Positions 18,385 to 28,264 are shown, counted from the stretch's first letter. The stretch: 64,000 nucleotides of DNA from Burkholderiales bacterium (GCA_016196925.1 JACPWS010000082.1:1-64000), one strand, 5' to 3'. A program made the numbers and translations. The notes: generated by a model from the sequence alone, not told the origin.

Positions 18385-20031
18385 TCAAGAGGCGAGCAAT
18401 TCTCGCGCATGTTTGCGGGTGGTGGCGGTGATTTCCAGGCCGCCCAGCATGCGCGCGATTTCTTCCACACGTTGCTTGTTGTCGAGCGCGGCGATCTGCG
18501 AGACGGTCTTGCCGCCGGCGCTGGCCTTGCTGACCTGGAAGTGTTGGTTGGCCTGGCTGGCGACTTGCGGCAAGTGGGTCACGCACAAGACCTGGCGCTC
18601 TTGTCCCAGGCGTTTCAGCAGGCGACCGACCACTTCGGCCACGCCGCCGCCTATGCCGCTGTCGACTTCATCGAAGATCAGGGTCGGGGTGGCGGTGGCG
18701 CAGGAAGTGATCACGGAAATCGCCAGCGAGATGCGCGCCAACTCGCCGCCGGAGGCGACCTTGGCCAGTGGGCGCGGCTGCACGCCGGCATGGCCGGCCA
18801 CCATGAATTCGATTTGTTCCAGGCCACAGGCGGCGGCTTCGGCCGGGTTCAGCGCGATGGCGAAGCTGCCGCCGCTCATGCTCAGGTCTTGCATGGCAGC
18901 AGTGACGGCGGCGCTCAGTTCCCTGGCGGTTTTGGCGCGTGCCTGGCTGAGTTTTTGCGCGGCTTGCAGATAGGCTTGCTGCGCCCTGGCTTCCTGCGCT
19001 TTCAAGGCATCCATGTCGGAGGCATCGGCCAGTTGCGCCAGTTGCTGCGCCAGGCTGGCGAATTCCTGGTGTAGCTGTTCCGGCGCGACGTGGAAGCGGC
19101 GCGCCGTGCTGTGGATGGCTTCCACCCGCGTTTCGACGGTGCGCAGGCGGGCCGGATCGAGTTCGGTGCGATCGAGGTAATCGTTCAGCGCATAGGTGGT
19201 TTCCTGCAAGTTGATGCAGGCCGATTCCAGCGCTTCGGTGACCGGCTTCAGGGCGGCGTCGTAATCCAGCAATTTCAAGAGTTTTTGTTGCGCCGCCGTG
19301 AGTTGCGACAGCACCGCGTGATCGGCTTCCGAAATCAGGGCGGCGGCTTCTTGCGCGCCTTCCAGCAAGCTGGCGGCGTGCGCCAGCCGGCTGTGTTCCT
19401 GGCTGATGCTTTCCCATTCGCCGGGGGCGATGCGCAGCTGGGCGAGTTCGCCGACTTGCCATTCCAGCCGCTCTTTTTCTTGCAGCACGCTCTTGGCGTT
19501 GCTTTCGAATTCGGTACGTTGCTTGCTGAGGTTGCGCCAGGCCTGGTACAGCAGCGCGACTTGCGCCGCCGGCGCTTGCAAGCCGCCCTGCATGTCGAGC
19601 AGGGCGCGCTGCGCTTCGGCTTTCAGCAAGGATTGATGCGCATGCTGGCCGTGGATATCCACCAGCAAATCACCGAGTTCGCGCAATTGCCCGGCGCTGG
19701 CGCTGATGCCGTTGATCCAGGCTTTCGAGCGGCCGGCATTGTCCACCGTGCGGCGCAGCAGCAGTTGTTGCTCAGGGTCGGCTAATTCCTGGTGCTCCAG
19801 CCAGGCGGCCACTTCCGTATTGACAGCAAATTCGGCGCTGATGTCGGCCCTGGGCGCGCCTTCGCGCACCATGCTGGCGTCGCCGCGCCCGCCCAGGGCC
19901 AGCGTCAGGGCATCGATCAGTATCGATTTGCCGGCGCCGGTCTCGCCGGTGAGGACGCTGAAGCCGGCCGAAAATTCCAGCTCGAGTGCATCGACAATTA
20001 CAAAATCACGTATGGCAAGCGTGCGCAGCAT
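18385..20031 (-). CDS. recN: DNA repair protein RecN
   Basis: A 548-residue SMC-like ATPase of double-strand break repair. Walker A is LTGETGAGKSILIDAL (about 28-43). Long coiled-coil arms fill the middle. The ABC signature (VASGGELARISLAI) and Walker B (TLIFDEVDSGIGG) are near the C-terminus. Its N-terminus begins MLRTLAIRDFVIVD, as in the family. It lies between nadK and hemH on the same strand; the nadK-recN pairing is common in beta- and gammaproteobacteria. No LexA box was recognised upstream. Confidence 0.96.
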   Translation of the reverse strand: MLRTLAIRDFVIVDALELEFSAGFSVLTGETGAGKSILIDALTLALGGRGDASMVREGAPRADISAEFAVNTEVAAWLEHQELADPEQQLLLRRTVDNAGRSKAWINGISASAGQLRELGDLLVDIHGQHAHQSLLKAEAQRALLDMQGGLQAPAAQVALLYQAWRNLSKQRTEFESNAKSVLQEKERLEWQVGELAQLRIAPGEWESISQEHSRLAHAASLLEGAQEAAALISEADHAVLSQLTAAQQKLLKLLDYDAALKPVTEALESACINLQETTYALNDYLDRTELDPARLRTVETRVEAIHSTARRFHVAPEQLHQEFASLAQQLAQLADASDMDALKAQEARAQQAYLQAAQKLSQARAKTARELSAAVTAAMQDLSMSGGSFAIALNPAEAAACGLEQIEFMVAGHAGVQPRPLAKVASGGELARISLAISVITSCATATPTLIFDEVDSGIGGGVAEVVGRLLKRLGQERQVLCVTHLPQVASQANQHFQVSKASAGGKTVSQIAALDNKQRVEEIARMLGGLEITATTRKHARELLAS

Positions 20032-20092
20032 AAGGTCTGTCAGGAAAATGAGAGGGGAAAACCGATACGGGCGCTATTTTAGCAATAGCCGT

Positions 20093-20986
20093 TTAATTCA
20101 GTGCGCCTGCCACTGAGGGATATTCATTCCAGTGCAGTTTCTCGCGCAGGGTATCGTAATAATTCCAGCCGCGTGGATGCAAAAAAGTGACCGTGTGGGC
20201 CGAGCGTTTGACGATGATGCGGTCGCGGTGCAGCAGGCTGGCGAACGATTGCATGTCGAAATTCACGCTGATGTCGCGCCCGGCCGCGATCTCGATCACG
20301 ATCTCGCTGCTGTCCGGCAGCACGATAGGGCGGTTCGACAAGGCATGCGGCGCAATCGGCACCATCACGATGCCGCGCAGGCTGGGGTGCAGCAAGGGGC
20401 CGCCGGCCGACAGCGCATACGCGGTGGAGCCGGTCGGGGTCGAGACGATCAGGCCGTCCGAACGCTGGTTATACATGAAATGCGCATCGACATCGACCCG
20501 TAATTCCACCATGCCGGAACCGGCGCCGCGCGACACCACGATATCGTTAAACGCCATGCCGCTGAAAATCTGGTTGCCGTCGCGCACCACGATCGCCTGC
20601 AACAGGCTGCGCTGTTCCGACACGTATTTGCCTTCCAGCATTTCGGCGATGACCGGCAGCATGCGATCCAGCGGAATGTCGGTGATGAAACCCAGGCGGC
20701 CCTGGTTGATGCCTATCAGCGGCACCTTGTACGGCGCCAGCTGGCGCGCGATGCCTAGCATGGTGCCGTCGCCGCCGACCACGATGGCGGCGTCCGCGTA
20801 TTTGCCGATTTCCGGCGCCGTGACGCAGGCGTAAGCTTGCAATTGCATGTGCTGGGCGGTTTCCGCCTCGAACAGCACGGTGTGCCCGGCCTGATCGAGG
20901 AAGTTGGCCAGCTCGGCCATCGATTCGGTAACGCCGGTGGCATTCAGTTTGCCGACGAGTGCTATGGTTTTGGCCTGAACGGTCAT
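20093..20986 (-). CDS. nadK: NAD kinase
   Basis: A 297-residue ATP-dependent NAD kinase that makes NADP. The diagnostic [11 protein letters not shown] motif (about 72-82) and the downstream [16 protein letters not shown] motif are intact. The gene lies 61 bp upstream of recN and is divergent from the HAD gene at 21064, with a 77-bp shared promoter region. The start [13 protein letters not shown] is typical. Confidence 0.96.
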   Translation of the reverse strand: MTVQAKTIALVGKLNATGVTESMAELANFLDQAGHTVLFEAETAQHMQLQAYACVTAPEIGKYADAAIVVGGDGTMLGIARQLAPYKVPLIGINQGRLGFITDIPLDRMLPVIAEMLEGKYVSEQRSLLQAIVVRDGNQIFSGMAFNDIVVSRGAGSGMVELRVDVDAHFMYNQRSDGLIVSTPTGSTAYALSAGGPLLHPSLRGIVMVPIAPHALSNRPIVLPDSSEIVIEIAAGRDISVNFDMQSFASLLHRDRIIVKRSAHTVTFLHPRGWNYYDTLREKLHWNEYPSVAGALN

Positions 20987-21063
20987 AAAGATGGTGGGGG
21001 CTGACGCAGATGCTCAGATTAGAACATAATTGCGCTAAAAACAGATGGAAATGAGCGTAGTTT

Positions 21064-21756
21064 ATGATGATTAAAGCGGTATTGCTGGATCTGGACGATA
21101 CTTTGTGGCCGGTGGCGCCGGTCATACGGCAGGCGGAGGCGACGCTGCAGCTGTGGATGGAACAGCATGTGCCCGGCGTCACGCAACACTACACGATAGA
21201 GCGTTTGCGCGAACGGCGGCATGCCTTGGTGCAGACCGACGCGCGCTTTCAATACGATTTATGGGCCTTGCGCCACGCCTTGCTGAGCCAGGTGTTCGCC
21301 GAACACGGCGCCGCGCCGGACTTGGCGGATCGGGCTATGGCGGTGTTTGCCGATGCGCGCAACCAGGTCAGCCTGTATGCCGATGTGCGGCCGGCCCTGC
21401 TGGCCCTGGCGTCCAGGGTGGCGCTCGGTACCGTCTCCAACGGTTTCGCCGATTTGCAGGCGATAGGACTGGCCTCGCATTTCCAGGTTTCGATTGCGGC
21501 GCATCGCTTCGGTTGCGCCAAGCCCGATGCGCGCATCTTTCTGGCCGCTTGCGCCGCCTTGCAGCTTGCGCCGCAACAAGTCTTGTACGTGGGCGACGAT
21601 CTCTTGCTCGACGTGCAGGGGGCGCAGCAAGCCGGTTTGCGCGGCGGCTGGATGAACCGCAGCGGCCTGCAGCCGGACGATACTGTTCATCGTCATGTTA
21701 AGCCGGATGCCGAATTCCGCGATTTGCACGATTTACACGAATTGTTGGCAGGCTGA
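21064..21756 (+). CDS. HAD-superfamily hydrolase
   Basis: A 230-residue haloacid-dehalogenase-like hydrolase. Motif I is LLDLDDTLW with the nucleophilic Asp, motif II the Ser of TVSNGF, motif III the Lys of AKPDARIF, and motif IV VGDDLLLDV. A helical cap lies between motifs I and II. The substrate is unknown; relatives act on small phosphorylated metabolites. It stands between nadK (divergent) and hrcA. Two adjacent ATG codons (21064, 21067) could each be the start. Confidence 0.9.
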   Translation: MMIKAVLLDLDDTLWPVAPVIRQAEATLQLWMEQHVPGVTQHYTIERLRERRHALVQTDARFQYDLWALRHALLSQVFAEHGAAPDLADRAMAVFADARNQVSLYADVRPALLALASRVALGTVSNGFADLQAIGLASHFQVSIAAHRFGCAKPDARIFLAACAALQLAPQQVLYVGDDLLLDVQGAQQAGLRGGWMNRSGLQPDDTVHRHVKPDAEFRDLHDLHELLAG

Positions 21757-21803
21757 TGAGTTTTTCTATGTTCATGCGCGGCCGGCTCGCATAAAATAAA
21801 AAC

Positions 21804-22826
21804 ATGAAACTCGATATCCGCGCCCAAACCCTGTTAAAAGCCCTGGTGGAACGCTACATCGCCGACGGCCAGCCGGTAGGGTCGCGCGCGCTGTCCAAGA
21901 TTTCCGGGCTGGAGTTGTCGCCGGCGACTATCCGCAATGTGATGGCCGACCTGGAACAGATGGGTTTCGTCGCCAGCCCGCATACCTCGGCCGGCCGCAT
22001 CCCCACGCCGCGCGGCTATCGCGTCTTCGTCGACAAACTGTTGACCGTGCAGGAAATCGATGAGGCGGCGCTGGAGTCGCGCATGCAGCCTAGCTTGCTG
22101 ACCAATCCGCCGCAAAAAATCATCGCGAATGCGGCCCAGGTCTTGTCTTCGCTGTCGCAATTTGCCGGCGTGGTGATGACGCCTCGCCAGGAATCTATCT
22201 TTCAGCAAGTCGAATTCTTGCGGCTGTCCGAGAAGCGCATCTTGCTGGTGGTGGTGGCGCCCAGCGGCGATGTGCATAACCGCCTGCTGCTGACCGATGT
22301 CGATTACAAACCTCCTCAGCTGGTGCAGGCGGCCAATTACCTGAACCAGAATTTCGGAGGGCTCAGTTTTGAAGACGCACGCTTGCGCATCAACAGCGAA
22401 TTGCGTCAGTTGCAAAACGATATGACGCGCCTGATGCAGGCGGCGGTGCAGGCCGGCAGCGATGCCATGGCGGCCGATCAGGCCGATGAAGTGGTGATTT
22501 CCGGCGAGCGCAATTTGTTGCACGTCGAGGATCTGTCTTCCAACATGACTTCGCTGCGCAAGCTATTTGACATGTTCGAACAAAAAAACAGTCTGATGCA
22601 ATTGCTGGATGTGTCGAGCAAGGCGACCGGCGTGCAGATCTTTATCGGCGGCGAATCGCAACTGCTGCCTATGGACGAGATGAGCATCATCACCGCGCCC
22701 TATGGTGTGAACGGCAAGATCGTCGGCACCCTCGGGGTGATAGGCCCGACCCGCATGGCTTACGAGCGGGTAATCCCTATCGTCGATATCACGGCCAAAC
22801 TATTGTCGAACGCCTTGAGCCAGTAG
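21804..22826 (+). CDS. hrcA: Heat-inducible transcription repressor HrcA
   Basis: A 340-residue winged-helix repressor that binds CIRCE elements before groES and dnaK operons and is stabilised by GroEL. The DNA-binding region shows [17 protein letters not shown] (about 14-30) and [17 protein letters not shown]. No CIRCE element (TTAGCACTC-N9-GAGTGCTAA) is seen before this gene, and no chaperone gene is in the window, so its targets lie elsewhere. Confidence 0.95.
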   Translation: MKLDIRAQTLLKALVERYIADGQPVGSRALSKISGLELSPATIRNVMADLEQMGFVASPHTSAGRIPTPRGYRVFVDKLLTVQEIDEAALESRMQPSLLTNPPQKIIANAAQVLSSLSQFAGVVMTPRQESIFQQVEFLRLSEKRILLVVVAPSGDVHNRLLLTDVDYKPPQLVQAANYLNQNFGGLSFEDARLRINSELRQLQNDMTRLMQAAVQAGSDAMAADQADEVVISGERNLLHVEDLSSNMTSLRKLFDMFEQKNSLMQLLDVSSKATGVQIFIGGESQLLPMDEMSIITAPYGVNGKIVGTLGVIGPTRMAYERVIPIVDITAKLLSNALSQ

Positions 22827-22840
22827 GCTTGAGATTGCAA

Positions 22841-22978
22841 CTATTCAGCCGGAGATGAAAATCCTTTGCCGCGCAGAGATCGCAGAGGAACCCAAAAAGC
22901 TTTTCTCTGCGTCCTCTGCGCCGCGGTTAGCGTTTTTGTTCGATAGCCGGCGATGCATACAGAATGGGTGAGCAGTTA
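22841..22978 (+). repeat. Dispersed ~135-bp repeat (CTCTGCG type), copy 1
   Basis: The whole space between hrcA and fur is a repeat unit. CTATTCAGCCGGAGATGAAA opens it, a long near-palindrome built from GCAGAG/CTCTGC blocks around AAAAAGCTTTT forms the middle, and GGGTGAGCAGTTA closes it. The reverse complement of 40021-40151 aligns over the full length. It abuts the fur stop codon. Confidence 0.85.
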
Positions 22979-22980
22979 TT

Positions 22981-23418
22981 TCAGATTTTGCCGCTCTTGT
23001 GTTCGCAGTTTTCCTTGGTGCAGCTGCCGTACAGGGCCAGCGCGTGTTCCGCAATTTTAAAGCCGCGCTCGAGCGCAATCGCTTGCTGGCGTTTTTCGAT
23101 TTGCTCGTCGTAAAATTCTTCGACGCGGCCGCAATCGAGGCACACCAGATGATCGTGGTGCGAGCCTTCGTTCAGCTCAAATATCGCCTTGCCGGTCTCG
23201 AAGTGATTGCGGTGCAGTAAGCCGGCCTGCTCGAACTGGGTCAGCACGCGATACACGGTGGCCAGACCGACATCCATATTTTCATTCAGCAGGATTTTAT
23301 ACACATCTTCCGCGGTCAGATGACGTACTGCGCTGTTCTGGAAAATTTCCAGAATTTTCAGTCGTGGCAGAGTGGCCTTGAGTCCGCTGGCCTTCAGGTT
23401 GGGGGTGCTGTTTGTCAT
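22981..23418 (-). CDS. fur: Ferric uptake regulator Fur
   Basis: A 145-residue metal-dependent repressor of iron uptake. It has the winged helix ([37 protein letters not shown]) and the metal-site segment [16 protein letters not shown]. Later Cys residues occur in [10 protein letters not shown]. The frame opens with TTG at 23430; the ATG at 23418 (MTNSTPNLK) is the likelier start. It is divergent from bamE, with a short shared promoter region. The fur/bamE/dapB arrangement is conserved in Burkholderiales. Confidence 0.95.
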   Translation of the reverse strand: MTNSTPNLKASGLKATLPRLKILEIFQNSAVRHLTAEDVYKILLNENMDVGLATVYRVLTQFEQAGLLHRNHFETGKAIFELNEGSHHDHLVCLDCGRVEEFYDEQIEKRQQAIALERGFKIAEHALALYGSCTKENCEHKSGKI

Positions 23419-23494
23419 GTTTTCGGTCAAAAGAGTGCTATCTGCTTTATGATATCGGGTTTTAGGGCATGTTGCTCACTTACTGAGGTTACCT

Positions 23495-24037
23495 ATGCGA
23501 TTGTTGTTTTCAGAATCACTTCTGGGCAAGGCTGGCAAGCTGGCGGGGTTTGTCATTGTTGCGTGCTTATCGGCATGCGCATCACAACACCCGCTGCTGG
23601 CGGGGGCGCCGGCGCATGCACCAGCCGCAGATGCCAGCGGCACCCAAGTCACGGCACCGACCGGCGCCGCCAAGTTCCTCGGCTATATTTCCCCTTACCG
23701 CGTGACGATTCAGCAAGGCAACTTCATCTCGCAAGAAATGGTGTCGCAGCTGAAAGAAGGCATGACGCGCGAACAGGTGCGCTTCCTGCTCGGCACCGCC
23801 TTGCTGACCGATATGTTCCATGAAGACCGCTGGGATTATCCTTTCCGCCTGACCAAGCCGAATGGCGAGCAAATCACCAGCCGCGTCACGGTGTTTTTCA
23901 AGAACAACACGGTAGCCAAGTTTGAAGGCGGCAATCTGCCGACTGAAAAAGATTACCTGGCGCGCATCACCGAATCGGCGCTCGGCCTGAACCGGGTCGA
24001 GTCGACCAATGTCACCGAAGCTCCCAAGAAAAAATAA
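23495..24037 (+). CDS. bamE: Outer membrane assembly lipoprotein BamE (OmlA/SmpA)
   Basis: A 180-residue lipoprotein of the BAM complex that folds outer-membrane beta-barrels. A lipobox lies at VACLSACAS (Cys about residue 29). The SmpA/OmlA domain follows ([18 protein letters not shown], then [21 protein letters not shown]). An alanine/proline-rich spacer of about 30 residues separates lipid anchor and domain. The fold is usually ~110 residues; the C-terminal tail here is longer and ends in lysines. Confidence 0.93.
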   Translation: MRLLFSESLLGKAGKLAGFVIVACLSACASQHPLLAGAPAHAPAADASGTQVTAPTGAAKFLGYISPYRVTIQQGNFISQEMVSQLKEGMTREQVRFLLGTALLTDMFHEDRWDYPFRLTKPNGEQITSRVTVFFKNNTVAKFEGGNLPTEKDYLARITESALGLNRVESTNVTEAPKKK

Positions 24038-24047
24038 AGAAGGCAAT

Positions 24048-24854
24048 ATGGCTAGATTAAAAATCGCGGTGGCGGGCGCTTCCGGCCGCATGGGCAAGAT
24101 GCTGATCGAAGCGATCAGTGATGCGCAAGATGCCGTGCTGGCCGGCGCGCTGGACGTGGCCGGCTCGCCAGCTTTGGGCACGGATGCCGGCGCCACGCTG
24201 GGCAAAGCCACCGGGGTGGCGATCGCTGCCGAGCTGGCCGCTGGCCTGGCCGGCGCCGATTTCCTGATCGACTTCACCCGGCCGGAAGGCACGCTCCGGC
24301 ATCTGGAATACTGCGCCGCGCACGGCGTCAAGATGATCATCGGCACCACCGGTTTCGACGAAGCCGGCAAGGCGGCGATCGCCGCCGCTGCCGCAAAGAC
24401 CGCGATCGTGTTCGCGCCGAATATGAGCGTGGGCGTGAATGTCACGCTGAAATTGCTGGAAATGGCCGCCAAGAATTTTGCGCACGGCTACGACATCGAG
24501 ATCATCGAAGCGCATCACCGCCACAAGGTTGATGCGCCATCCGGCACCGCCCTGAAAATGGGTGAAGTGATCGCCGACACCCTGGGCCGCGACCTGAATG
24601 AAGTCGGCGTGTTCGCGCGCGAAGGCGTGACCGGCGAGCGCGACCCTTCTTCCATCGGTTTCGCCACCATCCGCGGCGGCGATATCGTGGGCGACCATAC
24701 CGTCATGTTTGCCGGCATAGGCGAGCGCGTGGAAATCTCGCACAAGTCGTCCAGCCGCATCAACTATGCACACGGCAGCTTGCGCGCAGCGCGCTTCCTG
24801 GCTGATAAGTCTTCCGGCCTGTACGACATGTACGACGTGCTGGGCTTGAACTAA
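24048..24854 (+). CDS. dapB: 4-hydroxy-tetrahydrodipicolinate reductase
   Basis: A 268-residue NAD(P)H-dependent reductase of lysine and meso-diaminopimelate synthesis. The Rossmann motif is [12 protein letters not shown] (about 6-17). The catalytic and substrate segment is [20 protein letters not shown]. The ATG at 24048 has AAGAAGG upstream; a longer open frame from 24009 overlaps bamE and is unlikely. It is probably co-transcribed with bamE (10-bp gap) and exbBD. Confidence 0.96.
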   Translation: MARLKIAVAGASGRMGKMLIEAISDAQDAVLAGALDVAGSPALGTDAGATLGKATGVAIAAELAAGLAGADFLIDFTRPEGTLRHLEYCAAHGVKMIIGTTGFDEAGKAAIAAAAAKTAIVFAPNMSVGVNVTLKLLEMAAKNFAHGYDIEIIEAHHRHKVDAPSGTALKMGEVIADTLGRDLNEVGVFAREGVTGERDPSSIGFATIRGGDIVGDHTVMFAGIGERVEISHKSSSRINYAHGSLRAARFLADKSSGLYDMYDVLGLN

Positions 24855-24862
24855 GCGCCGGC

Positions 24863-25519
24863 ATGCCGTCCGCTCTGGCACATTACTGGGGACAAGCGGA
24901 TGAGGTCAGTCATCTGCTGGCCTGGCTGTTGCTGGCGATGTCGCTGCTGAGCTGGACCCTGATCCTGGCCAAGGCCTGGGCCTTCCGGCGCATCCGACTG
25001 GCCGCGCCGGCCCTGAGCGCGTTCTGGGCCGCCCCCACGCTGCCGGACGCACTGGCGCTGCTGCAGGCGGCCGACCAGGAAAACATCTACACCGCGCTGG
25101 CGCACGCCGGCGCCCACGCCGCCGATAGCGCGCAGCACAGCGCCACCCTGAGCGCCGGCGCCGACCCCGGCGCAGTGCTGACGCGCGCCTTGCGCCAGGA
25201 ATTGAACCGGCTCACCGTGCGCCTGGAAAACGGCTTGACCATGCTGGCCTCAATCGGCGCCACCGCGCCCTTTGTCGGCCTGCTCGGCACGGTCTGGGGT
25301 ATCTACCATGCGCTGAGCGCGATTTCCGCTTCCGGCGCGGTGCAACTCGACCAGCTGGCCGGCCCGGTCGGCGAAGCGCTGATCATGACCGCGTTCGGGC
25401 TGATAGTGGCGATCCCGGCCGTGCTGGCCTACAACGCCTTCAACCGCATCAATCGGATTACCCTGGCCGAACTCGACGCCTTTGCGCACGACTTGCATGC
25501 GCACTTGCGCCGCGCCTGA
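24863..25519 (+). CDS. exbB: MotA/TolQ/ExbB proton channel family protein
   Basis: A 218-residue inner-membrane protein with three predicted helices: about 18-38, about 125-150 and about 170-195. The second and third carry the family pattern ASIGATAPFVGLLGTVWGIY and ALIMTAFGLIVAIPAVLAY. With ExbD it forms a proton-motive-force motor, usually for TonB. No tonB is adjacent, so the transduced partner is unknown. It lies 8 bp after dapB. Confidence 0.9.
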   Translation: MPSALAHYWGQADEVSHLLAWLLLAMSLLSWTLILAKAWAFRRIRLAAPALSAFWAAPTLPDALALLQAADQENIYTALAHAGAHAADSAQHSATLSAGADPGAVLTRALRQELNRLTVRLENGLTMLASIGATAPFVGLLGTVWGIYHALSAISASGAVQLDQLAGPVGEALIMTAFGLIVAIPAVLAYNAFNRINRITLAELDAFAHDLHAHLRRA

Positions 25520-25534
25520 GCGAGAATAAAGGCG

Positions 25535-25969
25535 ATGAGCTTCGGTCAATTCAACGATGGCGGCAAACACGGCGGCCGGCCGTTGAGCGCCATGGCCGAC
25601 ATCAATGTCACGCCCATGGTCGACGTCATGCTGGTGTTGCTGGTGATCTTCATCCTCGCCGCGCCCTTGCTGACCAGTGCGATCCGGCTCGATTTGCCGC
25701 AGACCAGGGCCGGTGCGACTGCACAGCCGGCTGCCAGCATACAGCTGGCTTTCGATGCCGCCGGCAGCTTGTACTGGAATCAACAACGTATAGCCTTTTC
25801 CGAGCTGGAAAGCCGCCTGGCCGCCGTCGCCAGCCAGCAACCTGAGTTGCAACTGCGCGCCGACAAGTCCACCCGCTACGAAATCATCGCCCGGGTGATG
25901 GCGGCCGCCCAGGCGCAAGGCTTGGGCAAGATCGCTTTTGTCACGGAAAACAGAGTCGTCAAGCCTTAA
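25535..25969 (+). CDS. exbD: ExbD/TolR family biopolymer transport protein
   Basis: A 144-residue single-span protein: a short cytoplasmic N-terminus, a helix with the essential Asp (NVTPMVDVMLVLLVIFIL, about 25-42), and a periplasmic domain. It partners ExbB 15 bp upstream. In related Burkholderiales leuS usually follows directly. Here the AT-rich island begins right after this stop codon. Confidence 0.92.
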   Translation: MSFGQFNDGGKHGGRPLSAMADINVTPMVDVMLVLLVIFILAAPLLTSAIRLDLPQTRAGATAQPAASIQLAFDAAGSLYWNQQRIAFSELESRLAAVASQQPELQLRADKSTRYEIIARVMAAAQAQGLGKIAFVTENRVVKP

Positions 25970-26165
25970 GTAATGTTAAGAATGCACACATTAAGGCTAT
26001 AAACTCAATATAACGTATAGGCTCCAAATAGAACCAAAGCGCTCTGTACAAAGGATCCGAATATGACAAAGACATACAATGTATGTTCAAACATTTCGTA
26101 AGTACTACAATAGACATATCCGGCATTCGGCTTATTACGATAAAATCATCATGCCTACCCGACAG

Positions 26166-27290
26166 TTATAAAATCGTATGTCTTAGATATTTGTAATAAA
26201 TGTTCGCAGAAATCAACTTTTCATTTTTTGAACATAGTAATTTATGTGAAAAATTCAACAACTCTTCTTTAACTTCTGTTTCACTTTTAGTTGAAATAAG
26301 GGCTTCAATAGCGTAAATTTTTTGAAGTAGCTCCTTTAAAACATTTATCAAATTGTCGTTGAGATGAATTTTGTTATTTTGGATGGAAATTCCATTGTTT
26401 TCAATTAAATAATTGAAAAACATGTAACTTGATAATGCATCATAAGATGGGTTCTCGCTGCCGTTAATATTGAATTGAACCCCATCGGTACCGTATCGTA
26501 AGAGTCTTTCTGAAAGAATAAACTGGAAAACAAACTCAGACATATTTCCCATCGTACTATAGCTTTCAACGCATAAAAGCATACTGCCCAAATCCACTCG
26601 CAATTCTTCTAAGCCTGCCAAAATTTTAATAGACTTCAATTTCAAGTATTTAGGGATGGGTAAAAAACCCTGCGTTTGATGATGGTATTCGTGCAGCCAC
26701 ACCCAGTAGACAACAGCACTCTCGATTTCCTGATAGCTAATTGCCTTCAATTTATTGAAAGAACTCGATGTAACCATTTTTTTCAAAATTTTTTGAGTTG
26801 TATTCGCATGTCGCAATGCAAATTTATTTACAAAATAAAAGATTTTGTCTCCGATTAACTGCTCTCCGGAAATGTGATTTTCAGGAAATAAAGCAACTGT
26901 GTGGGCTGAAAAAAATCCTTTTGATGCCTCTTTTATCAGAATAGGTAAAACATTTGTTTGATATTTATGCAACACTTCATCAACTTGAATTTTTTCAAAA
27001 TAAAATGCCTCAACCCCAAGGCTTGGCGTATAGGGCGCATTGAAAATAGAAAAAATGAAATTACATTCACTCGCATTTATATGTAATTTAGTTTTGTTTA
27101 AATTTAATGAGTTATCTACAATCATGCATTCAATATCATCCAGTAAATATTGAGAGCATTTTAGGTTGTTTAAGATTTTATTTTTACGAATATCTTTTGA
27201 TAACTTTTTCAAAGTTTCATTATTTAAATTTTTAATTTCTTTGTTATAAGTAACTCTTAACTTATTTACTTCTGAAATTATGGCTTTCAT
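26166..27290 (-). CDS. HExxH-motif protein of unknown function (putative gluzincin-like metalloenzyme)
   Basis: A 374-residue protein, lysine- and isoleucine-rich, with no signal peptide or membrane helix. A metalloprotease-type motif is visible: H200-E-Y-H-H204, preceded by hydrophobic VVYWVWL. A Glu-Glu pair with Asp (LEELRVDLG, E229 and D233, an ExxxD spacing) lies 25 residues later. This is the zinc-ligand layout of gluzincins. The family is not firmly recognised; DUF6421-type proteins are a possible match from memory only. The ATG at 27290 has AAGAAG upstream; a TTG at 27344 would overlap lysE. It is downstream of lysE and probably co-transcribed. It may be a peptidase or a metal-dependent enzyme acting on a small product. 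Confidence 0.6.
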   Translation of the reverse strand: MKAIISEVNKLRVTYNKEIKNLNNETLKKLSKDIRKNKILNNLKCSQYLLDDIECMIVDNSLNLNKTKLHINASECNFIFSIFNAPYTPSLGVEAFYFEKIQVDEVLHKYQTNVLPILIKEASKGFFSAHTVALFPENHISGEQLIGDKIFYFVNKFALRHANTTQKILKKMVTSSSFNKLKAISYQEIESAVVYWVWLHEYHHQTQGFLPIPKYLKLKSIKILAGLEELRVDLGSMLLCVESYSTMGNMSEFVFQFILSERLLRYGTDGVQFNINGSENPSYDALSSYMFFNYLIENNGISIQNNKIHLNDNLINVLKELLQKIYAIEALISTKSETEVKEELLNFSHKLLCSKNEKLISANIYYKYLRHTIL

Positions 27291-27330
27291 AAATATAGTA
27301 TCTTCTTGAAAACATATGGTTGCATTGAAA

Positions 27331-27933
27331 TTAATTTCTTTCAAGGAGCATTAATGCAATAGATGCTATTAACAATATCCCCATTGTTAAATTGAAAAAA
27401 AACATATGTTTTGCATTTTTAAGATATCTGCTTACTGCAACCCCGCTAATTAGCCACATTCCAATGCAAGGCAATCCAATAATGAAAAATATTCCAGCAA
27501 AAAGCAAAGCTTGGTTAAACATATTCATTGTAGATACGCTATAAGCAGAAAAAATTCCTACCGCCATAATCCAACCTTTAGCATTAACCCATTGGAACAG
27601 GGCTGCTTGTATAAAACTCAATGGTTTTTTATTTTCGATTGGCGTTTCTAGCTCAGTACTAGATCGAATAATTTTCCATGCTAAATACAACATGTAGGCA
27701 GCACCTGCGTATTTAATGACTAAATGCAAGCTTGGAACTTTGATAAAAATCTCCCCTAACCCCATTCCTACTATGGCAACCATTACGTTAAAACCGATAC
27801 AAATACCAAAGTAATGTGGCAAAGACCGGCGTATCCCATATCTTGCCCCAGACATCATAATCATCAAATTATTTGGCCCTGGAGTAATGCTGGTAGAAAA
27901 GCAAAACATGATTAATGGTAAATAGAAATTCAT
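27331..27933 (-). CDS. LysE/RhtB family amino-acid exporter
   Basis: A 200-residue inner-membrane protein with about six hydrophobic segments. The family signature is near the N-terminus: FSTSITPGPNNLMIMMSG (about 10-27), followed by GICIGFNVMVAIVGMGLG. LysE/RhtB proteins export amino acids or homoserine lactone-like compounds. The ATG at 27933 has AGGGAA upstream; an earlier in-frame start (28002) is less likely. The gene is AT-rich like its neighbours. In a four-gene cassette with tailoring-type enzymes, it may export the cassette's product or give self-protection. Confidence 0.88.
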   Translation of the reverse strand: MNFYLPLIMFCFSTSITPGPNNLMIMMSGARYGIRRSLPHYFGICIGFNVMVAIVGMGLGEIFIKVPSLHLVIKYAGAAYMLYLAWKIIRSSTELETPIENKKPLSFIQAALFQWVNAKGWIMAVGIFSAYSVSTMNMFNQALLFAGIFFIIGLPCIGMWLISGVAVSRYLKNAKHMFFFNLTMGILLIASIALMLLERN

Positions 27934-28264
27934 GCGAAATTTTCCCTTGCTGACTAAGTCAGTCCTGTAACTATTACTATTTAAAAATTCGTTAAAGACC
28001 AATAATATTAATTGGTTGCTGATCTATTATTTTTTCTCGTGACTGCATCAAAAATAAGTTATGAACTTATCCAAATAGGTGAACGTTCATCTATACCAAT
28101 TATTTGCTATAAAGGTCACACATTGGAATTACTTCCCCAGGAAGGACAATATATTTCATCGCAATGAATTTACACTCACTGCAAAATAAGCTGGCTGGCC
28201 TGAGTTACTAGTACGCCAAAAACGAATCAAATTGTCAGGCGCAGAATACTCGCCTGGAGATCAT
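27934..28264 (-). other. 331-bp non-coding gap between lysE and the DUF2000-like gene, with possible gene remnants
   Basis: On the minus strand a 34-codon open stretch without a start (reading GEYSAPDNLIRFWRTSNSG) ends at a TGA. That TGA overlaps the ATG of a 19-codon frame (28100-28159, MKYIVLPGEVIPMCDLYSK). Neither has a convincing ribosome-binding site. The stretch could be an eroded gene or a leader region of lysE. No terminator was recognised. Confidence 0.3.

Noticed and set aside
21757-21803. CIRCE operator before hrcA
   Set aside because: No TTAGCACTC-N9-GAGTGCTAA pattern or close variant is present in the short upstream gap.
26063-26101. 12-codon plus-strand frame (MTKTYNVCSNIS) preceded by AAAGGA
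   Set aside because: Considered as a precursor peptide for the island. Too short for comparison, on the opposite strand to the operon, and such frames are expected by chance in AT-rich DNA.
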